In this document: positions 24,688 to 33,991 of the stretch, one piece after another
Numbering within the stretch: position 1 is the stretch's first letter
Layout: each line of letters starts with the position of its first letter
Origin: RGIG4079 sp045576735
Lineage (GTDB): Bacteria; Bacteroidota; Bacteroidia; Bacteroidales; Muribaculaceae
Assembly (NCBI GenBank): GCA_045576735.1
Contig: JAZNGZ010000083.1
Coordinates: 51,397 to 115,396 of the forward strand
Length of the DNA stretch: 64,000 bases
Direction of reading: 5' to 3'
Notes under the pieces: model-generated
What the model was told of the DNA's origin: nothing
What the model saw: the letters and a program-made list of their open reading frames with translations, nothing else
Database searches by the model: none
Translations under genes and position numbers: made by a program

Positions 24688-26925
24688 ATGGCACGTTCGT
24701 CAAAGAAAAACAGCGCAGCTAAATTAGCTCAACTCGTAAAAGAGTTCATCAATCAACAAAAAAACAATACTTTTAACTATAAACAAGTGTCGCACGCCAT
24801 TGGAGCATCTACCCCAAAGCAACAACGCGCCGTTGCGCTCACTCTTGCCGAAATGGCCTTTGATGGCGAACTAATCGAAACATCGCCCGGAAAATACAAA
24901 GCTCCCATGCGCACCAATTTTGCCACCGGCACATTTGTGCGCCGTAGCAACGGTAAAAATAGCGTAATAACCGACGAAGATGGCGAAGCTATATTAGTTG
25001 CCGAGCGAAACTCAATGCATGCGCTAAATGGCGACAAAGTGAAAGTTAACATCGCCGCACATCGCCGTGGAGCTGAGCCCGAAGCCGAAGTGGTTGAAAT
25101 CATAGAGCAGAAGGACCAAGTATTTATAGGACAACTAAAAGTGGAAAAACATTACGGTTATCTCCTCACCGACTCTAAATTCCTTGCCGTTGACATATTT
25201 ATTCCAAAAGCCAAGCTTAAAAACGGCAAAACAGGTGATAAAGCTATCGTAAAAATCACCGATTGGCCCGAAAACGACAAGAACCCCAAAGGCGAAGTGG
25301 TTGACATTCTCGGTCGACATGGCGAAAACAATGCCGAGATACATGCTATTCTCGCCGAATATGGCTTACCTTATAAATATCCCGAAGCTGTGGAACGCGC
25401 TGCCAACAAGATTGACGCAGGCATCACTCCCGAGGTAATTGCTTCGCGACTCGACATGAGAAAGTCGACCACTTTCACCATCGACCCTCGCGACGCCAAA
25501 GACTTCGACGACGCTCTCTCTCTCTCTCGATTGCCCAATGGTAACTATGAAATAGGCGTACACATCGCCGACGTAACCCACTATGTGAAACCCGGCTCAA
25601 TCATCGACCGCGAGGCCGAGAGTCGCGCCACATCGGTGTATCTAGTCGACCGTGTAGTGCCAATGCTCCCCGAACACCTCTGTAACGGCATATGTTCGTT
25701 GCGTCCCAACGAAGAAAAACTCGCATTCTCTTGCATCTTTGAAATGGACGATAACGCACGAGTTATCAACCACAAAATAACTCGCACTGTAATTGAAAGC
25801 AATCGCCGATTTACCTATGAGGAGGCTCAAGAGATAATCGAAACCGGTTATGGCGAATATTCTCAAGAAATTCTCACTCTCGACCGATTAGCGAAAATAT
25901 TACGTAAAGAACGCTACGAAAATGGCTCGGTTGAATTTGACCGCTGCGAAGTGCGTTTCGACATCGACGAGACCGGTCACCCCATTGGCGTATTCTTTAA
26001 AGAATCGAAAGACGCCAACAAACTCATCGAAGAATTCATGTTGCTTGCCAACAAAACAGTGGCGCGCGAGATAGGCTGCGTAAGCGGAAAAAAGAAACCA
26101 AAAGCATTTGTGTATCGTGTTCACGACGAACCCGACCCCGAAAAACTATCGGAACTTGCAAAACTTTCGCGCACATTTGGCTACAAAGTTAAAGACTCGG
26201 GCTCGGCTCGCGACATAAACCGCTCTATCAACCGCATGTTGAGCGAACTGAAAGGCAAAGGCGAAGAAAATTTCCTTTCAACAATCGCAATTCGCTCAAT
26301 GGCAAAAGCAATATACACCACCGTTAACGTTGGACACTATGGATTGGGATTTGAATACTACACCCACTTCACCTCTCCAATTCGCCGATACCCCGACATG
26401 ATGGTGCACCGACTTCTCGACCGCTACCTCAATGGCGGACGTAGTGTCAACGCTAGCAAGCTCGAAGATGAATGTAAACATTCTTCAAGCATGGAACAAC
26501 TCGCTGCCAATGCCGAAAGAGCATCGATAAAATACAAACAAGTCGAATTCCTTGCCGACCACTTAGGCGAAGTGTACGAAGGTGTTATCTCAGGCGTTAC
26601 CGAGTGGGGATTATACGTAGAACTCGACAGCAACAAATGCGAAGGTATGGTGCCTATTCGCGACCTCACCGACGACTACTACGAATTTGACGAAAAGAAT
26701 TACAGCATTGTGGGACGTCACACCAACACCCGCTACCGTCTGGGCGACAAAATAACCATTCAAGTAGCTCGCGCCAATATCGAGCGCAAGCAAATCGACT
26801 TCGCTATAGTAGATGAACGTCATCCACGCCGCGACGAAGACGCCATTGGCAAAAAAGTTTCAGTGGCCCAAGCGCTTAACAACCCCACCCAAAAAGGACG
26901 CGGCAAAAAGAACAAACGAAGATAA
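24688..26925 (+). CDS. rnr: Ribonuclease R
   Basis: A 745-residue 3'-5' exoribonuclease that degrades structured RNA and helps in ribosome and tmRNA quality control. Domains in order: N-terminal winged helix (about 10-70), two cold-shock domains (about 75-230), the RNB catalytic domain with the acidic cluster in TIDPRDAKDFDDALS (about 270-285), GVHIADVTHYVKPGS, and FTSPIRRYPDMMVHR, and then an S1 domain (GEVYEGVISGVTEWGLYVEL). The tail is Lys/Arg-rich (QKGRGKKNKRR). No -7 consensus was noted directly upstream. folB follows after 32 nt. Confidence 0.96.
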   Translation: MARSSKKNSAAKLAQLVKEFINQQKNNTFNYKQVSHAIGASTPKQQRAVALTLAEMAFDGELIETSPGKYKAPMRTNFATGTFVRRSNGKNSVITDEDGEAILVAERNSMHALNGDKVKVNIAAHRRGAEPEAEVVEIIEQKDQVFIGQLKVEKHYGYLLTDSKFLAVDIFIPKAKLKNGKTGDKAIVKITDWPENDKNPKGEVVDILGRHGENNAEIHAILAEYGLPYKYPEAVERAANKIDAGITPEVIASRLDMRKSTTFTIDPRDAKDFDDALSLSRLPNGNYEIGVHIADVTHYVKPGSIIDREAESRATSVYLVDRVVPMLPEHLCNGICSLRPNEEKLAFSCIFEMDDNARVINHKITRTVIESNRRFTYEEAQEIIETGYGEYSQEILTLDRLAKILRKERYENGSVEFDRCEVRFDIDETGHPIGVFFKESKDANKLIEEFMLLANKTVAREIGCVSGKKKPKAFVYRVHDEPDPEKLSELAKLSRTFGYKVKDSGSARDINRSINRMLSELKGKGEENFLSTIAIRSMAKAIYTTVNVGHYGLGFEYYTHFTSPIRRYPDMMVHRLLDRYLNGGRSVNASKLEDECKHSSSMEQLAANAERASIKYKQVEFLADHLGEVYEGVISGVTEWGLYVELDSNKCEGMVPIRDLTDDYYEFDEKNYSIVGRHTNTRYRLGDKITIQVARANIERKQIDFAIVDERHPRRDEDAIGKKVSVAQALNNPTQKGRGKKNKRR

Positions 26926-26957
26926 CCAAAATATTTAGCAACTACCTTTTTACTATT

Positions 26958-27317
26958 ATGCCAAGAGGATATATCTCTATAAACAAGCTAAAAATATATG
27001 CCTATCACGGGGTTCTTGACCAAGAAAACCGTGTAGGCAATAATTTCCTTGTAAGTGTGAAATTATACTATCCCATTTCACGCGCAATGATTAACGACAA
27101 CCTGTCGGGAACTCTCAACTATGCCGAAGCAATAAATCTCATTAAAAACATAATGAAAACCCCTTCTCACCTCATTGAAAACGTGATTGAACGCATTCGC
27201 ATCACTCTCACTAATCAATATCCATTGATTGAAGGGGGAGTTATAACTATCGAAAAATTGTCGCCCCCCATTCCTAACACTCAACTCGAGTCGGTCGCAG
27301 TTACCTACGAATGGTAA
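26958..27317 (+). CDS. folB: Dihydroneopterin aldolase
   Basis: A 119-residue FolB, which converts 7,8-dihydroneopterin to 6-hydroxymethyl-dihydropterin in folate synthesis. Features: INKLKIYAYHGVLDQENRVG with the YHGV(L) motif near residues 14-18, the conserved Glu22, LNYAEAINLI, HLIENVIERI and ITIEKLSPPIP, where the Lys is catalytic. It forms a barrel of eight subunits in the family. It probably shares a transcript with rnr. Its last 13 nt overlap the convergent HD gene. Confidence 0.95.
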   Translation: MPRGYISINKLKIYAYHGVLDQENRVGNNFLVSVKLYYPISRAMINDNLSGTLNYAEAINLIKNIMKTPSHLIENVIERIRITLTNQYPLIEGGVITIEKLSPPIPNTQLESVAVTYEW

Positions 27318-27955
27318 TATCTCTCAGCCAAATCGTCCCATGTGGCATCAAACTTGGCTCGGAGTTGCTTTAAATCTTTCAATAACTGACGAAATTGGAC
27401 CAACCGCTCGGAGTTGGGCGATTGTGGTATCCACAACTTAAGATAACCATCCTCACTATATTTCTCCTTCATATGCTCCACAAATCGAGCATAATGCTCC
27501 TCTTTATCATAATGTGGATAATGTGACAATCCATATTGTATTGCACGGCACACAATAGTATCGCCATCAATTATTCGGTCGGCCTCGGCCACTATTTTCC
27601 CATAAATCGACCGCGGTTCATCTACATTCGACGCCCGATGATCGGCAACAGCCTGCGCCATCACCTCTATCTGCGCATCGTCAAACCATTCGCGCAACCG
27701 CTTATCGGCACGCAATATCTCGCCCGACACAATATGATGTAACTCACGTCCACCTACCAATCCCACATCATGATATGCAGCAATGGCATAAACCATATCA
27801 ACATCCACATCATAATACCGAGCCAACAGCAAACTCTGCTCAATAACAGTGATTACATGCTCACGCCCATGCCCCCCATCAAAAGCATCATATCGCGGCA
27901 CAATCTCACCCTCAACATACCCCCGCAACCGCACATCAACATCACCGACAGCCAT
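27305..27955 (-). CDS. HD-domain phosphohydrolase
   Basis: A 216-residue soluble protein with the HD metal-site pattern: GGHGREHV (first His, about residue 30), AAYHDVG (HD, about 66-67) and VADHRAS, with AEADRIIDGDTI providing a later Asp. HD enzymes hydrolyse phosphate esters of nucleotides; the substrate here is not determinable. The gene converges on folB, with their ends overlapping by 13 nt. It may be the last gene in a transcript coming from the kinase island, although more than 60 nt of non-coding DNA separates it from the kinase pseudogene. Confidence 0.85.
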   Translation of the reverse strand: MAVGDVDVRLRGYVEGEIVPRYDAFDGGHGREHVITVIEQSLLLARYYDVDVDMVYAIAAYHDVGLVGGRELHHIVSGEILRADKRLREWFDDAQIEVMAQAVADHRASNVDEPRSIYGKIVAEADRIIDGDTIVCRAIQYGLSHYPHYDKEEHYARFVEHMKEKYSEDGYLKLWIPQSPNSERLVQFRQLLKDLKQLRAKFDATWDDLAERYYHS

Positions 27956-28018
27956 GTCATTAATCCTTTCTACGTATATTCTACAAAACTTCTATGCTGC
28001 AATAAATAACTCCCGGTC

Positions 28019-28350
28019 TTAATCCATATTCTTTACTCTTAACCTATCGACCAATTCACCTATCGCCAAACGGCGGCACCCTCTAGGAAAAAACTCCTTG
28101 ATTGCAAATCAATGTCGCGATGAGATATTACCAACCTCTACATCGGCCTCGGCCTTATATACAATACCAAAACCGCCATCGCCCGAAAGCTCATCGACAA
28201 TCTCATATTCTCGACGACGACTTCCCTTGAGCCCATTCTTAAGAACAGTCCCAACCGGCAACACACGAGCGCCCTCGAACTCAACCGATTTCACCTGTCC
28301 CCTCGGCACAATTCCTGCGTAGCATTAGCCACCTTCCCCCGCTTACTCAT
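28019..28350 (-). pseudogene. Decayed N-terminus of a second Ser/Thr protein kinase
   Basis: Reading the minus strand from the ATG at 28350 gives MSKRGKVANATQEL. One base is then missing, and the next frame continues VPRGQVKSVEFEGARVLPVG, VLKNGLKG and GDGGFGIVYKAEADVEVG. An in-frame TGA follows, after which the same frame reads FAIKEFFPRGCRR and ends at 28019. These pieces align in order with residues about 20-90 of the intact kinase at 30436-32391 (NGLKG, GDGGFGIVYKA, FAVKEFF). Nothing downstream encodes the catalytic loop or DFG. It is a truncated remnant with a frameshift and a stop, left by an old duplication. A 66-codon frame from a GTG at 28309 is only part of it. Confidence 0.85.
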
Positions 28351-28429
28351 CTCACCTAATCATTTTTGCCCTTGCGGATTAAATTTAATATTGATTCTTA
28401 CTCGTTTCATTTATTAGAGATTGGAATTT

Positions 28430-30442
28430 CTACTTCATTCTTTTCACAAACTGAACTTCTTTCACAACTTCTCTATTTTCATCATTCATAGAACGATTTA
28501 TTTTTGCCATTTCTTGTTTATATTTCTTTTCAGCATGGGTTAAATAATAGTCTGATTCTTCTACATCTCCATATAAAGATTGATGATCGTCTTGATATCC
28601 ATTGACTCCCGGTTTCACATGATAGCCCCACTTATATCCCGTTGCTACCCTATACAAAGCTTGGCCTTTTAATTTTTTTAAATTATCAGCGCCGTTATCT
28701 TCGTCTATTATTATATATCGCATATAATATTTAAACGCAAGATGCTTCATATTATCTTGATCCGCTGTTTTTAATGTGCCATCAACTGACTTAGCTTCAT
28801 AACTCATTGCCAACAAATATAACCCCGGCAAGTATGGCTTACCAATTACAACATTTTGTTTTAATGTTGTAATTGACTCATCAATTTCGCCCTCCAAATA
28901 AGAACATAGAGCTAATATAGTGTGATATTTTTGTATTTCGTCTGTTTGTGTTTCTTTTTGTATTTTACCATTACAATATTCTATAATGGCTTCTTTATTC
29001 GCAGGAAACGTCTTCTCTGCGTCCTCATCAATATCAATTCCGAAATCTTTTAATAGATATACATATCCATTTTCCTGTTGTGTATATAGATTCATATAAA
29101 ATCTCGCACTATCCATCTCGTTATACACTTCCAATTTCTGATTTCCAAATAGATATGCTGAAATTAATTTTTCTTGGGCTTCTTTATGCCCTAAAACTGC
29201 TGCTGTACGATAGTTTTCAACAATTTCTTTTTCAGATGAATCCTCAGATTCACCTATTAACCCCAAACAATAATAAGCAAATTTATTATTTTGTTTCGCC
29301 GCTGATTGAAAAAATATTTTAGCGCTATCAACGTCTTCAACACCAGCGTCTCCACAAAAATATATAAATCCTAGTTTTAATTGGGCATCAGAATTACCTT
29401 GCGCGGCCGATAATCGATACCATTTCACGGCCTCTGGGTAATCTTGCGCGACTCCGCGACCATTATAGTAACAATATCCCAAGTTATTTTGAGCATAAGA
29501 ATCGCCTTGCTCCGCCGCTTTGCGATACCATTTCACGGCCTCTGTATAATCTTGCGCGACTCCTTCTCCATTATAGTAACGGTTACCCAAGTTATTTTGA
29601 GCAGAAGAATTTCCTTGCGCGGCAGATAATCGATACCATTTCATGGCCTCTGTATAATCTTGCTCGACTCCGAGGCCTTTTTCGTAACAATATCCCACTA
29701 ATAATTGGCAATCAGCATAGCCTATCTCTGCACCTTTGCTCCACCATTTAAAAGCTTTCTCTGGTTCTTGATTGTCATTATACGTATAGCCCAAAAAACG
29801 CAATCCTCTTGAATAACCTAATTCAGCAGCTTTAGTAAACCAATATATCTCTTCTTCGAGATTTTTATCAACGCCTAATCCTTCCCCATAACAAACTGCC
29901 AAGTTACAAATAGCATCTAAATCACATTGTTCTGCTAATTCTTTCAATCCAGGAATTATCTCTCTATAAATTTTTACGGCTTTTACACTATCCTTAGCTA
30001 TAATTTGGTTATCTCCATCTCTAAGCCAAATTGCCATCAAATATCCCGCATTGGCATTGTCCTGATTCATTGACGCCTCACACCATTTAACCGCTGCATT
30101 TGGATTGGCTTCAACTCCTATTCCTCCGTTATAACAACGTGCCAATACATATTGGGCCTTAGAATTCCCTTGCTTTGCCAATTTTTGCAACGTTTCTAAT
30201 GCTTTAGATTCATCTTTTTTGACTCCACAACCATATAATTCAAAGACTGCGACTTCACATTGGGCATCAACATCGCCTTCGTTAGCGGCTTTTTGAAAAT
30301 ATGATACTGCCGATGCGACATCCGATTGTTTAAGACATTCAAGCCCTTGCAAATAATTTTGACGTGCATCTTCATTCGCAACTGCAACGTTGCTCATTGA
30401 CAACATTAATATTAATATAATTGTATAAAATCGTATTACCAT
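28430..30442 (-). CDS. Secreted Sel1-like repeat protein
   Basis: A 670-residue protein with a signal peptide (MVIRFYTIILILMLSMSNVAVA). At least nine Sel1-like TPR repeats of about 36 residues occupy about 25-420, of the form AQNNLGYCYYNGRGVAQDYPEAVKWYRLSAAQGN. Some repeats are nearly identical at the DNA level, as if recently duplicated. The C-terminal 250 residues are a further helical region with no family I know. It starts inside the stop region of the kinase gene (7-nt overlap), so it is translationally coupled to it. Sel1 proteins are scaffolds; a role as periplasmic partner of the membrane kinase is inferred. Confidence 0.88.
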   Translation of the reverse strand: MVIRFYTIILILMLSMSNVAVANEDARQNYLQGLECLKQSDVASAVSYFQKAANEGDVDAQCEVAVFELYGCGVKKDESKALETLQKLAKQGNSKAQYVLARCYNGGIGVEANPNAAVKWCEASMNQDNANAGYLMAIWLRDGDNQIIAKDSVKAVKIYREIIPGLKELAEQCDLDAICNLAVCYGEGLGVDKNLEEEIYWFTKAAELGYSRGLRFLGYTYNDNQEPEKAFKWWSKGAEIGYADCQLLVGYCYEKGLGVEQDYTEAMKWYRLSAAQGNSSAQNNLGNRYYNGEGVAQDYTEAVKWYRKAAEQGDSYAQNNLGYCYYNGRGVAQDYPEAVKWYRLSAAQGNSDAQLKLGFIYFCGDAGVEDVDSAKIFFQSAAKQNNKFAYYCLGLIGESEDSSEKEIVENYRTAAVLGHKEAQEKLISAYLFGNQKLEVYNEMDSARFYMNLYTQQENGYVYLLKDFGIDIDEDAEKTFPANKEAIIEYCNGKIQKETQTDEIQKYHTILALCSYLEGEIDESITTLKQNVVIGKPYLPGLYLLAMSYEAKSVDGTLKTADQDNMKHLAFKYYMRYIIIDEDNGADNLKKLKGQALYRVATGYKWGYHVKPGVNGYQDDHQSLYGDVEESDYYLTHAEKKYKQEMAKINRSMNDENREVVKEVQFVKRMK

Positions 30443-32391
30443 ACTCCGGCTCTTCTTAAATATTTTTTCAAATCGTCATATTCTTCTGTGGTGAAATCTT
30501 TTTTATTGCGCTCTAAATAGCTATTTGCTAATTGTTCATAGCCTTTTATGTCGTAATTCAACAGATACACTTTGGCTAACTTCTTTGCCGGCCCATACCC
30601 AGCAACTGCCAACTTGAAAATTTCTTTTTTATCGCCTTTTTCTACTGCGGCGTTAAATTTCTCTTGTTGCGTTGGCGTCTTAGATGCTAACTCGGTTTTG
30701 GGGGTTTCTTTTTTCGGCTCTTGGGTTGTTTTTTGGGGTTCTTCTTGTTTTATGGGTTGAGGTTCTTGGGGTGCGGGGGGAGTCGTTTTTTTTTCCACAA
30801 CCGGAGCGGTCTCAGCAACAGGGGGTGTTTCTTGGGGCTGAGCCGGGGTGGTGGCTTGGGCTGTAGCGGGTTGAGGGGCTGGTTGTTCTATTGATTTTAT
30901 GAGTTCATTAGGGGCTACGCCAAGTAGTTTTGCCATGTTTTTAAAGTCGTTGCTTGAGGTGTCGACTTTTGTGATGGCTGTTTGGCGAAGCATTTCGCCT
31001 CGTGATATGATTGATTCAATGTCGGCTTTGTCTCCGGGAATGCTATCCTTTCGATCTTTCAAATATTGAGTCCAATACCATGCCATCAAGAAGTTACTGT
31101 CTTTTTCATGTACTTGCACCAATTCTTTTATTGCACGAAGAGAATCGGCGGCGGCATACTCGGTGAGTAATGCTTTGTCATGTTTTTCTATGGCAATTTG
31201 CAATTGGTTATTATTCTCAACAGTTTTGTTTACAGAATTCCATGTGTATATAGCTGCTACGCCAACTAAAATTGCCGCAATCAAGAACATCAATGCTCGG
31301 CGATTTCTACGCTTATTTCGTTCTTTTAATTCGGCTTCAAACTCAGCACCGGCACCAAGTTCATTGAGAAATTCGCGAGCCGACGAAGTACGTTGACTGC
31401 GATAAGGATTCATCGCTTTCACCACCGCATCACATATGCTTTCACTCACATCTTTTTCTTTGAGTCGGGGGGTTATTTGGTTGATAAAATCGTCAAAATC
31501 TTCTTTACGGCTAGGTGCGTCGGCAGGCATGGCTCCTGTCAACAAGAAATACATAGTAGCACCTAGGGCATACACGTCGAGACGACGGTCAAACTCATTT
31601 TTATACCCAAAGGCATCGGGAAAACTCTGTTCAGGCGAAGAATACCCCTGAGTGCGATATTTTACATCGATTTTTTTATTGATAAAATTAGAAGAAGCCG
31701 ATGTGCCAAAGTCAATCAAGATAGGCGCCCATCTATTGTCGCCAATCGACACATATTTATCGTGTTCGCCCCCCTCTTTGCCCAACATTATATTATTGGG
31801 TTTAATATCGAGGTGTAACAATCGGTTCTCGTGAAGTTTTTCCACCGCTTCAATGATAGGAGTCATCACGGTCAGCGCATCTGTTTCGCTCAATGCGCCA
31901 TTTCCGTCTTCATCATCTTTACCCAAGACATATTCCTGCAAATTCTGTCCTTCAACAAATTGCATCACATAATATACCGTATTGTTGCGTTCGAAACACT
32001 CATTAACCTCCACTACATTGGGGATTTCCAATTCGTGAAGTTTCTCTGCCTCTTTCTTGAAGCGCAACTTGGCTTCTTTAAACGAAGCTTCCGACTTGTC
32101 GACTAATGAGAATGTTTCGCTACGGTCGCATTGGCGGTGGAAGAATTCCTTCACCGCAAAACTGGTCCACGATAATGCACGCCCGTTTTTACTTCTCATG
32201 CGCGCCTTGGCTTTATACACAATACCAAAACCTCCATCGCCTAACACTTTTTCAATAATATATTCGGCGTGCCCCACTCCTTTGAGTCCATTGTCAAGTG
32301 GAAATCCTCCGGGGAGTGTGCGAGGTCCTTTGGGGTTAACTTTAGATGAATTAGTTGATTTTCCTTTTCCTATACTTTCGGTTATAGCCAT
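30436..32391 (-). CDS. Transmembrane Ser/Thr protein kinase
   Basis: A 651-residue Hanks-type kinase. Glycine loop GDGGFGIVYK (51-60), catalytic Lys81 in FAVKEFF, catalytic loop HLDIKPNN (193-200; HLD instead of HRD), DFG 227-229, and SPEQ (252-255) in place of APE; all key residues are present. One TM helix follows (about 366-384), then an extracytoplasmic helical part, a Pro/Gln/Lys-rich linker (about 515-580) and a conserved C-terminal module ending YDDLKKYLRRAGVW. It should phosphorylate Ser/Thr targets in the cytosol under control of an outside signal. It lies 38 nt after the PP2C gene and overlaps the Sel1 gene. Confidence 0.93.
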   Translation of the reverse strand: MAITESIGKGKSTNSSKVNPKGPRTLPGGFPLDNGLKGVGHAEYIIEKVLGDGGFGIVYKAKARMRSKNGRALSWTSFAVKEFFHRQCDRSETFSLVDKSEASFKEAKLRFKKEAEKLHELEIPNVVEVNECFERNNTVYYVMQFVEGQNLQEYVLGKDDEDGNGALSETDALTVMTPIIEAVEKLHENRLLHLDIKPNNIMLGKEGGEHDKYVSIGDNRWAPILIDFGTSASSNFINKKIDVKYRTQGYSSPEQSFPDAFGYKNEFDRRLDVYALGATMYFLLTGAMPADAPSRKEDFDDFINQITPRLKEKDVSESICDAVVKAMNPYRSQRTSSAREFLNELGAGAEFEAELKERNKRRNRRALMFLIAAILVGVAAIYTWNSVNKTVENNNQLQIAIEKHDKALLTEYAAADSLRAIKELVQVHEKDSNFLMAWYWTQYLKDRKDSIPGDKADIESIISRGEMLRQTAITKVDTSSNDFKNMAKLLGVAPNELIKSIEQPAPQPATAQATTPAQPQETPPVAETAPVVEKKTTPPAPQEPQPIKQEEPQKTTQEPKKETPKTELASKTPTQQEKFNAAVEKGDKKEIFKLAVAGYGPAKKLAKVYLLNYDIKGYEQLANSYLERNKKDFTTEEYDDLKKYLRRAGVW

Positions 32392-32429
32392 GATAACGTT
32401 ATTCTTTGAGAGCTCAATGAGTAATAGCC

Positions 32430-33326
32430 CTATTTTTTAAATACCGATTTAATTTTGTCCCACAAATTTCTTTGTGGGTCCACTTCTGAAATCACATTGT
32501 CTCCTGCATGTGGCAACTCTTTTGTGATGCTTCCCATTTTAATGGAGTTAACACATTCTTTTTGTGGAGAGGTCATAGAGTCAACACTTTTCACCGGGAT
32601 AACCACAACGGCGCTATTATCGCCACTATCCTTGCTCATCGCCTTTAGTTTTCCCACTTTTTCCTCATCGGTTGCATTCAAGCTCAACACTTCTTCCAGC
32701 TGATTATCGGTCACTTCGCTAAGCAACCCATCAGTGGTTGCCAAGAAGTAATCACCGGGCTCTACATCAGTGATTTGCAACACTGCCGCCGGGTCGCGTT
32801 CTTCGTTAACACACGACATTGAGCGTGTGATATAATGTCGTTTGGGGTGTGATTCAACCTCATCGGGCGAAATACTTCCGGCATGCACCATAGCATTCAC
32901 CAGCGAATGGTCGTCGCTACGATACATTATACCTACTCCCGGACGCACTTGATAAACGCGACTATCGCCTATGTGTGCCACCATCACTCCTGCACCATGA
33001 AAAGCGATAAGTGCCATTGTTGTTGCCATATCGGGGGCTTGTGTCGATACCTTTTTAAGTTCCGAATAGGCATTACCCAATGCTATTGCAAACTCCCTTT
33101 CGGTTAAAGGTTTATTGCCATCACGTCCTGTCAACGCATTGCCTAACGCGTCGCACACTGTGCGACTAGCCACCTCACCCTTTGAGTTACCTCCCACGCC
33201 ATCACACACTATAAACACGCGTTGTGAGAGCGAAGGCATATCTACATCGGGGAAGCGGGCGTCCTCTTGACTATGACGTATGCCGGGCTGAATAAATGAA
33301 TAGGCTTGTCCTAATTCTATTTTCAT
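32430..33326 (-). CDS. PP2C-family Ser/Thr phosphatase
   Basis: A 298-residue phosphatase; the ATG at 33326 is preferred to a TTG at 33344 that would overlap the upstream gene. Metal-site motifs are intact: QEDARFPD, FIVCDGVGGNSKGEVAS, VAHIGDSRVYQV, FLATTDGLLSEV and DSGDNSAVVVI. The last about 60 residues are an extension without a known fold, ending NLWDKIKSVFKK. It should reverse phosphorylation by the adjacent kinase. It is cytosolic and lies between the zinc-ribbon FHA gene (7-nt gap) and the kinase gene (38-nt gap). Confidence 0.93.
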   Translation of the reverse strand: MKIELGQAYSFIQPGIRHSQEDARFPDVDMPSLSQRVFIVCDGVGGNSKGEVASRTVCDALGNALTGRDGNKPLTEREFAIALGNAYSELKKVSTQAPDMATTMALIAFHGAGVMVAHIGDSRVYQVRPGVGIMYRSDDHSLVNAMVHAGSISPDEVESHPKRHYITRSMSCVNEERDPAAVLQITDVEPGDYFLATTDGLLSEVTDNQLEEVLSLNATDEEKVGKLKAMSKDSGDNSAVVVIPVKSVDSMTSPQKECVNSIKMGSITKELPHAGDNVISEVDPQRNLWDKIKSVFKK

Positions 33327-33333
33327 GCGTGTG

Positions 33334-33870
33334 TTATTTATCAAATTTCAATTTAGTGCGACCAAGCACTATTCTATCTCCATAATTAAGCGACACACTA
33401 TCACCTTCTGAGAGAGGCACATTATTATGTAGCACAGCATTTGCACTTTTCAACACTGTGAGTTTAAATAAATATCCGCCAAGTTCGGCCTTAGACACTT
33501 CAATAGCGATAGACCTACGGCTAATGCTATCGTCATTTTTTATCGCAATGTCCGACACTATTTCATCATCGGCTCGGCCTATTGTGTTTACGCCATTGTG
33601 TAGAGGAAAATCCTTTGGGAACCACCAACGACGCATTATGCTTATTCGTCCTTGAGTAGGTTTGCCACGTTTCACCTGAGTGGTTACCTGAGGTTCAACC
33701 TTCGCAAGAAAAAATCCTTGACATTTACTACACTTGAATTTTGTTAAGCCTTGTTTTTCGGGCATATAGTCCGATGCTTTGTTGCATATGGGACATTCAA
33801 TCGAATCTTTAATTCCTACCAACATTTTTTTGTCGGCAATAGGCAATTCTTGTTTTTGCTTTTCCATCAT
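33334..33870 (-). CDS. Zinc-ribbon plus FHA domain protein
   Basis: A 178-residue cytosolic protein. A zinc ribbon (CPIC about residues 26-29, CSKC about 47-50) is followed by a linker with basic residues and a C-terminal FHA domain (about 95-176) with NTIGRADDE, SISRRSIAIE, NAVLHNNVPL and DRIVLGRTKL. The FHA core has GR, S-x-R and the N-x-x-N type signature, although the usual H after SR is replaced (SRRSIAI). It should bind a phospho-Thr peptide made by the kinase. It opens the FHA-PP2C-kinase-Sel1 transcription unit downstream of a terminator-like hairpin. Confidence 0.86.
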   Translation of the reverse strand: MMEKQKQELPIADKKMLVGIKDSIECPICNKASDYMPEKQGLTKFKCSKCQGFFLAKVEPQVTTQVKRGKPTQGRISIMRRWWFPKDFPLHNGVNTIGRADDEIVSDIAIKNDDSISRRSIAIEVSKAELGGYLFKLTVLKSANAVLHNNVPLSEGDSVSLNYGDRIVLGRTKLKFDK

Positions 33871-33928
33871 ATATTATATTGCACGTTAATTTTTTAATTT
33901 TATAGCAGTGTCGCTCCTAAAAAGTGCA

Positions 33929-33949
33929 AGGCAAGGTTTCACCTGCCTT
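33929..33949 (-). terminator. Hairpin between the acidic protein gene and the FHA gene
   Basis: On the minus strand AAGGCAGGT pairs with ACCTTGCCTT (one bulged base, short GAA-containing loop), followed after a few bases by a T-run (CACTTTTT). It probably terminates the acidic-protein transcript and divides the island into separate transcription units. Confidence 0.6.
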
Positions 33950-33991
33950 TACAACTTCTTAGCTTACATTCTCTTTTAGCATAAGGTCATT

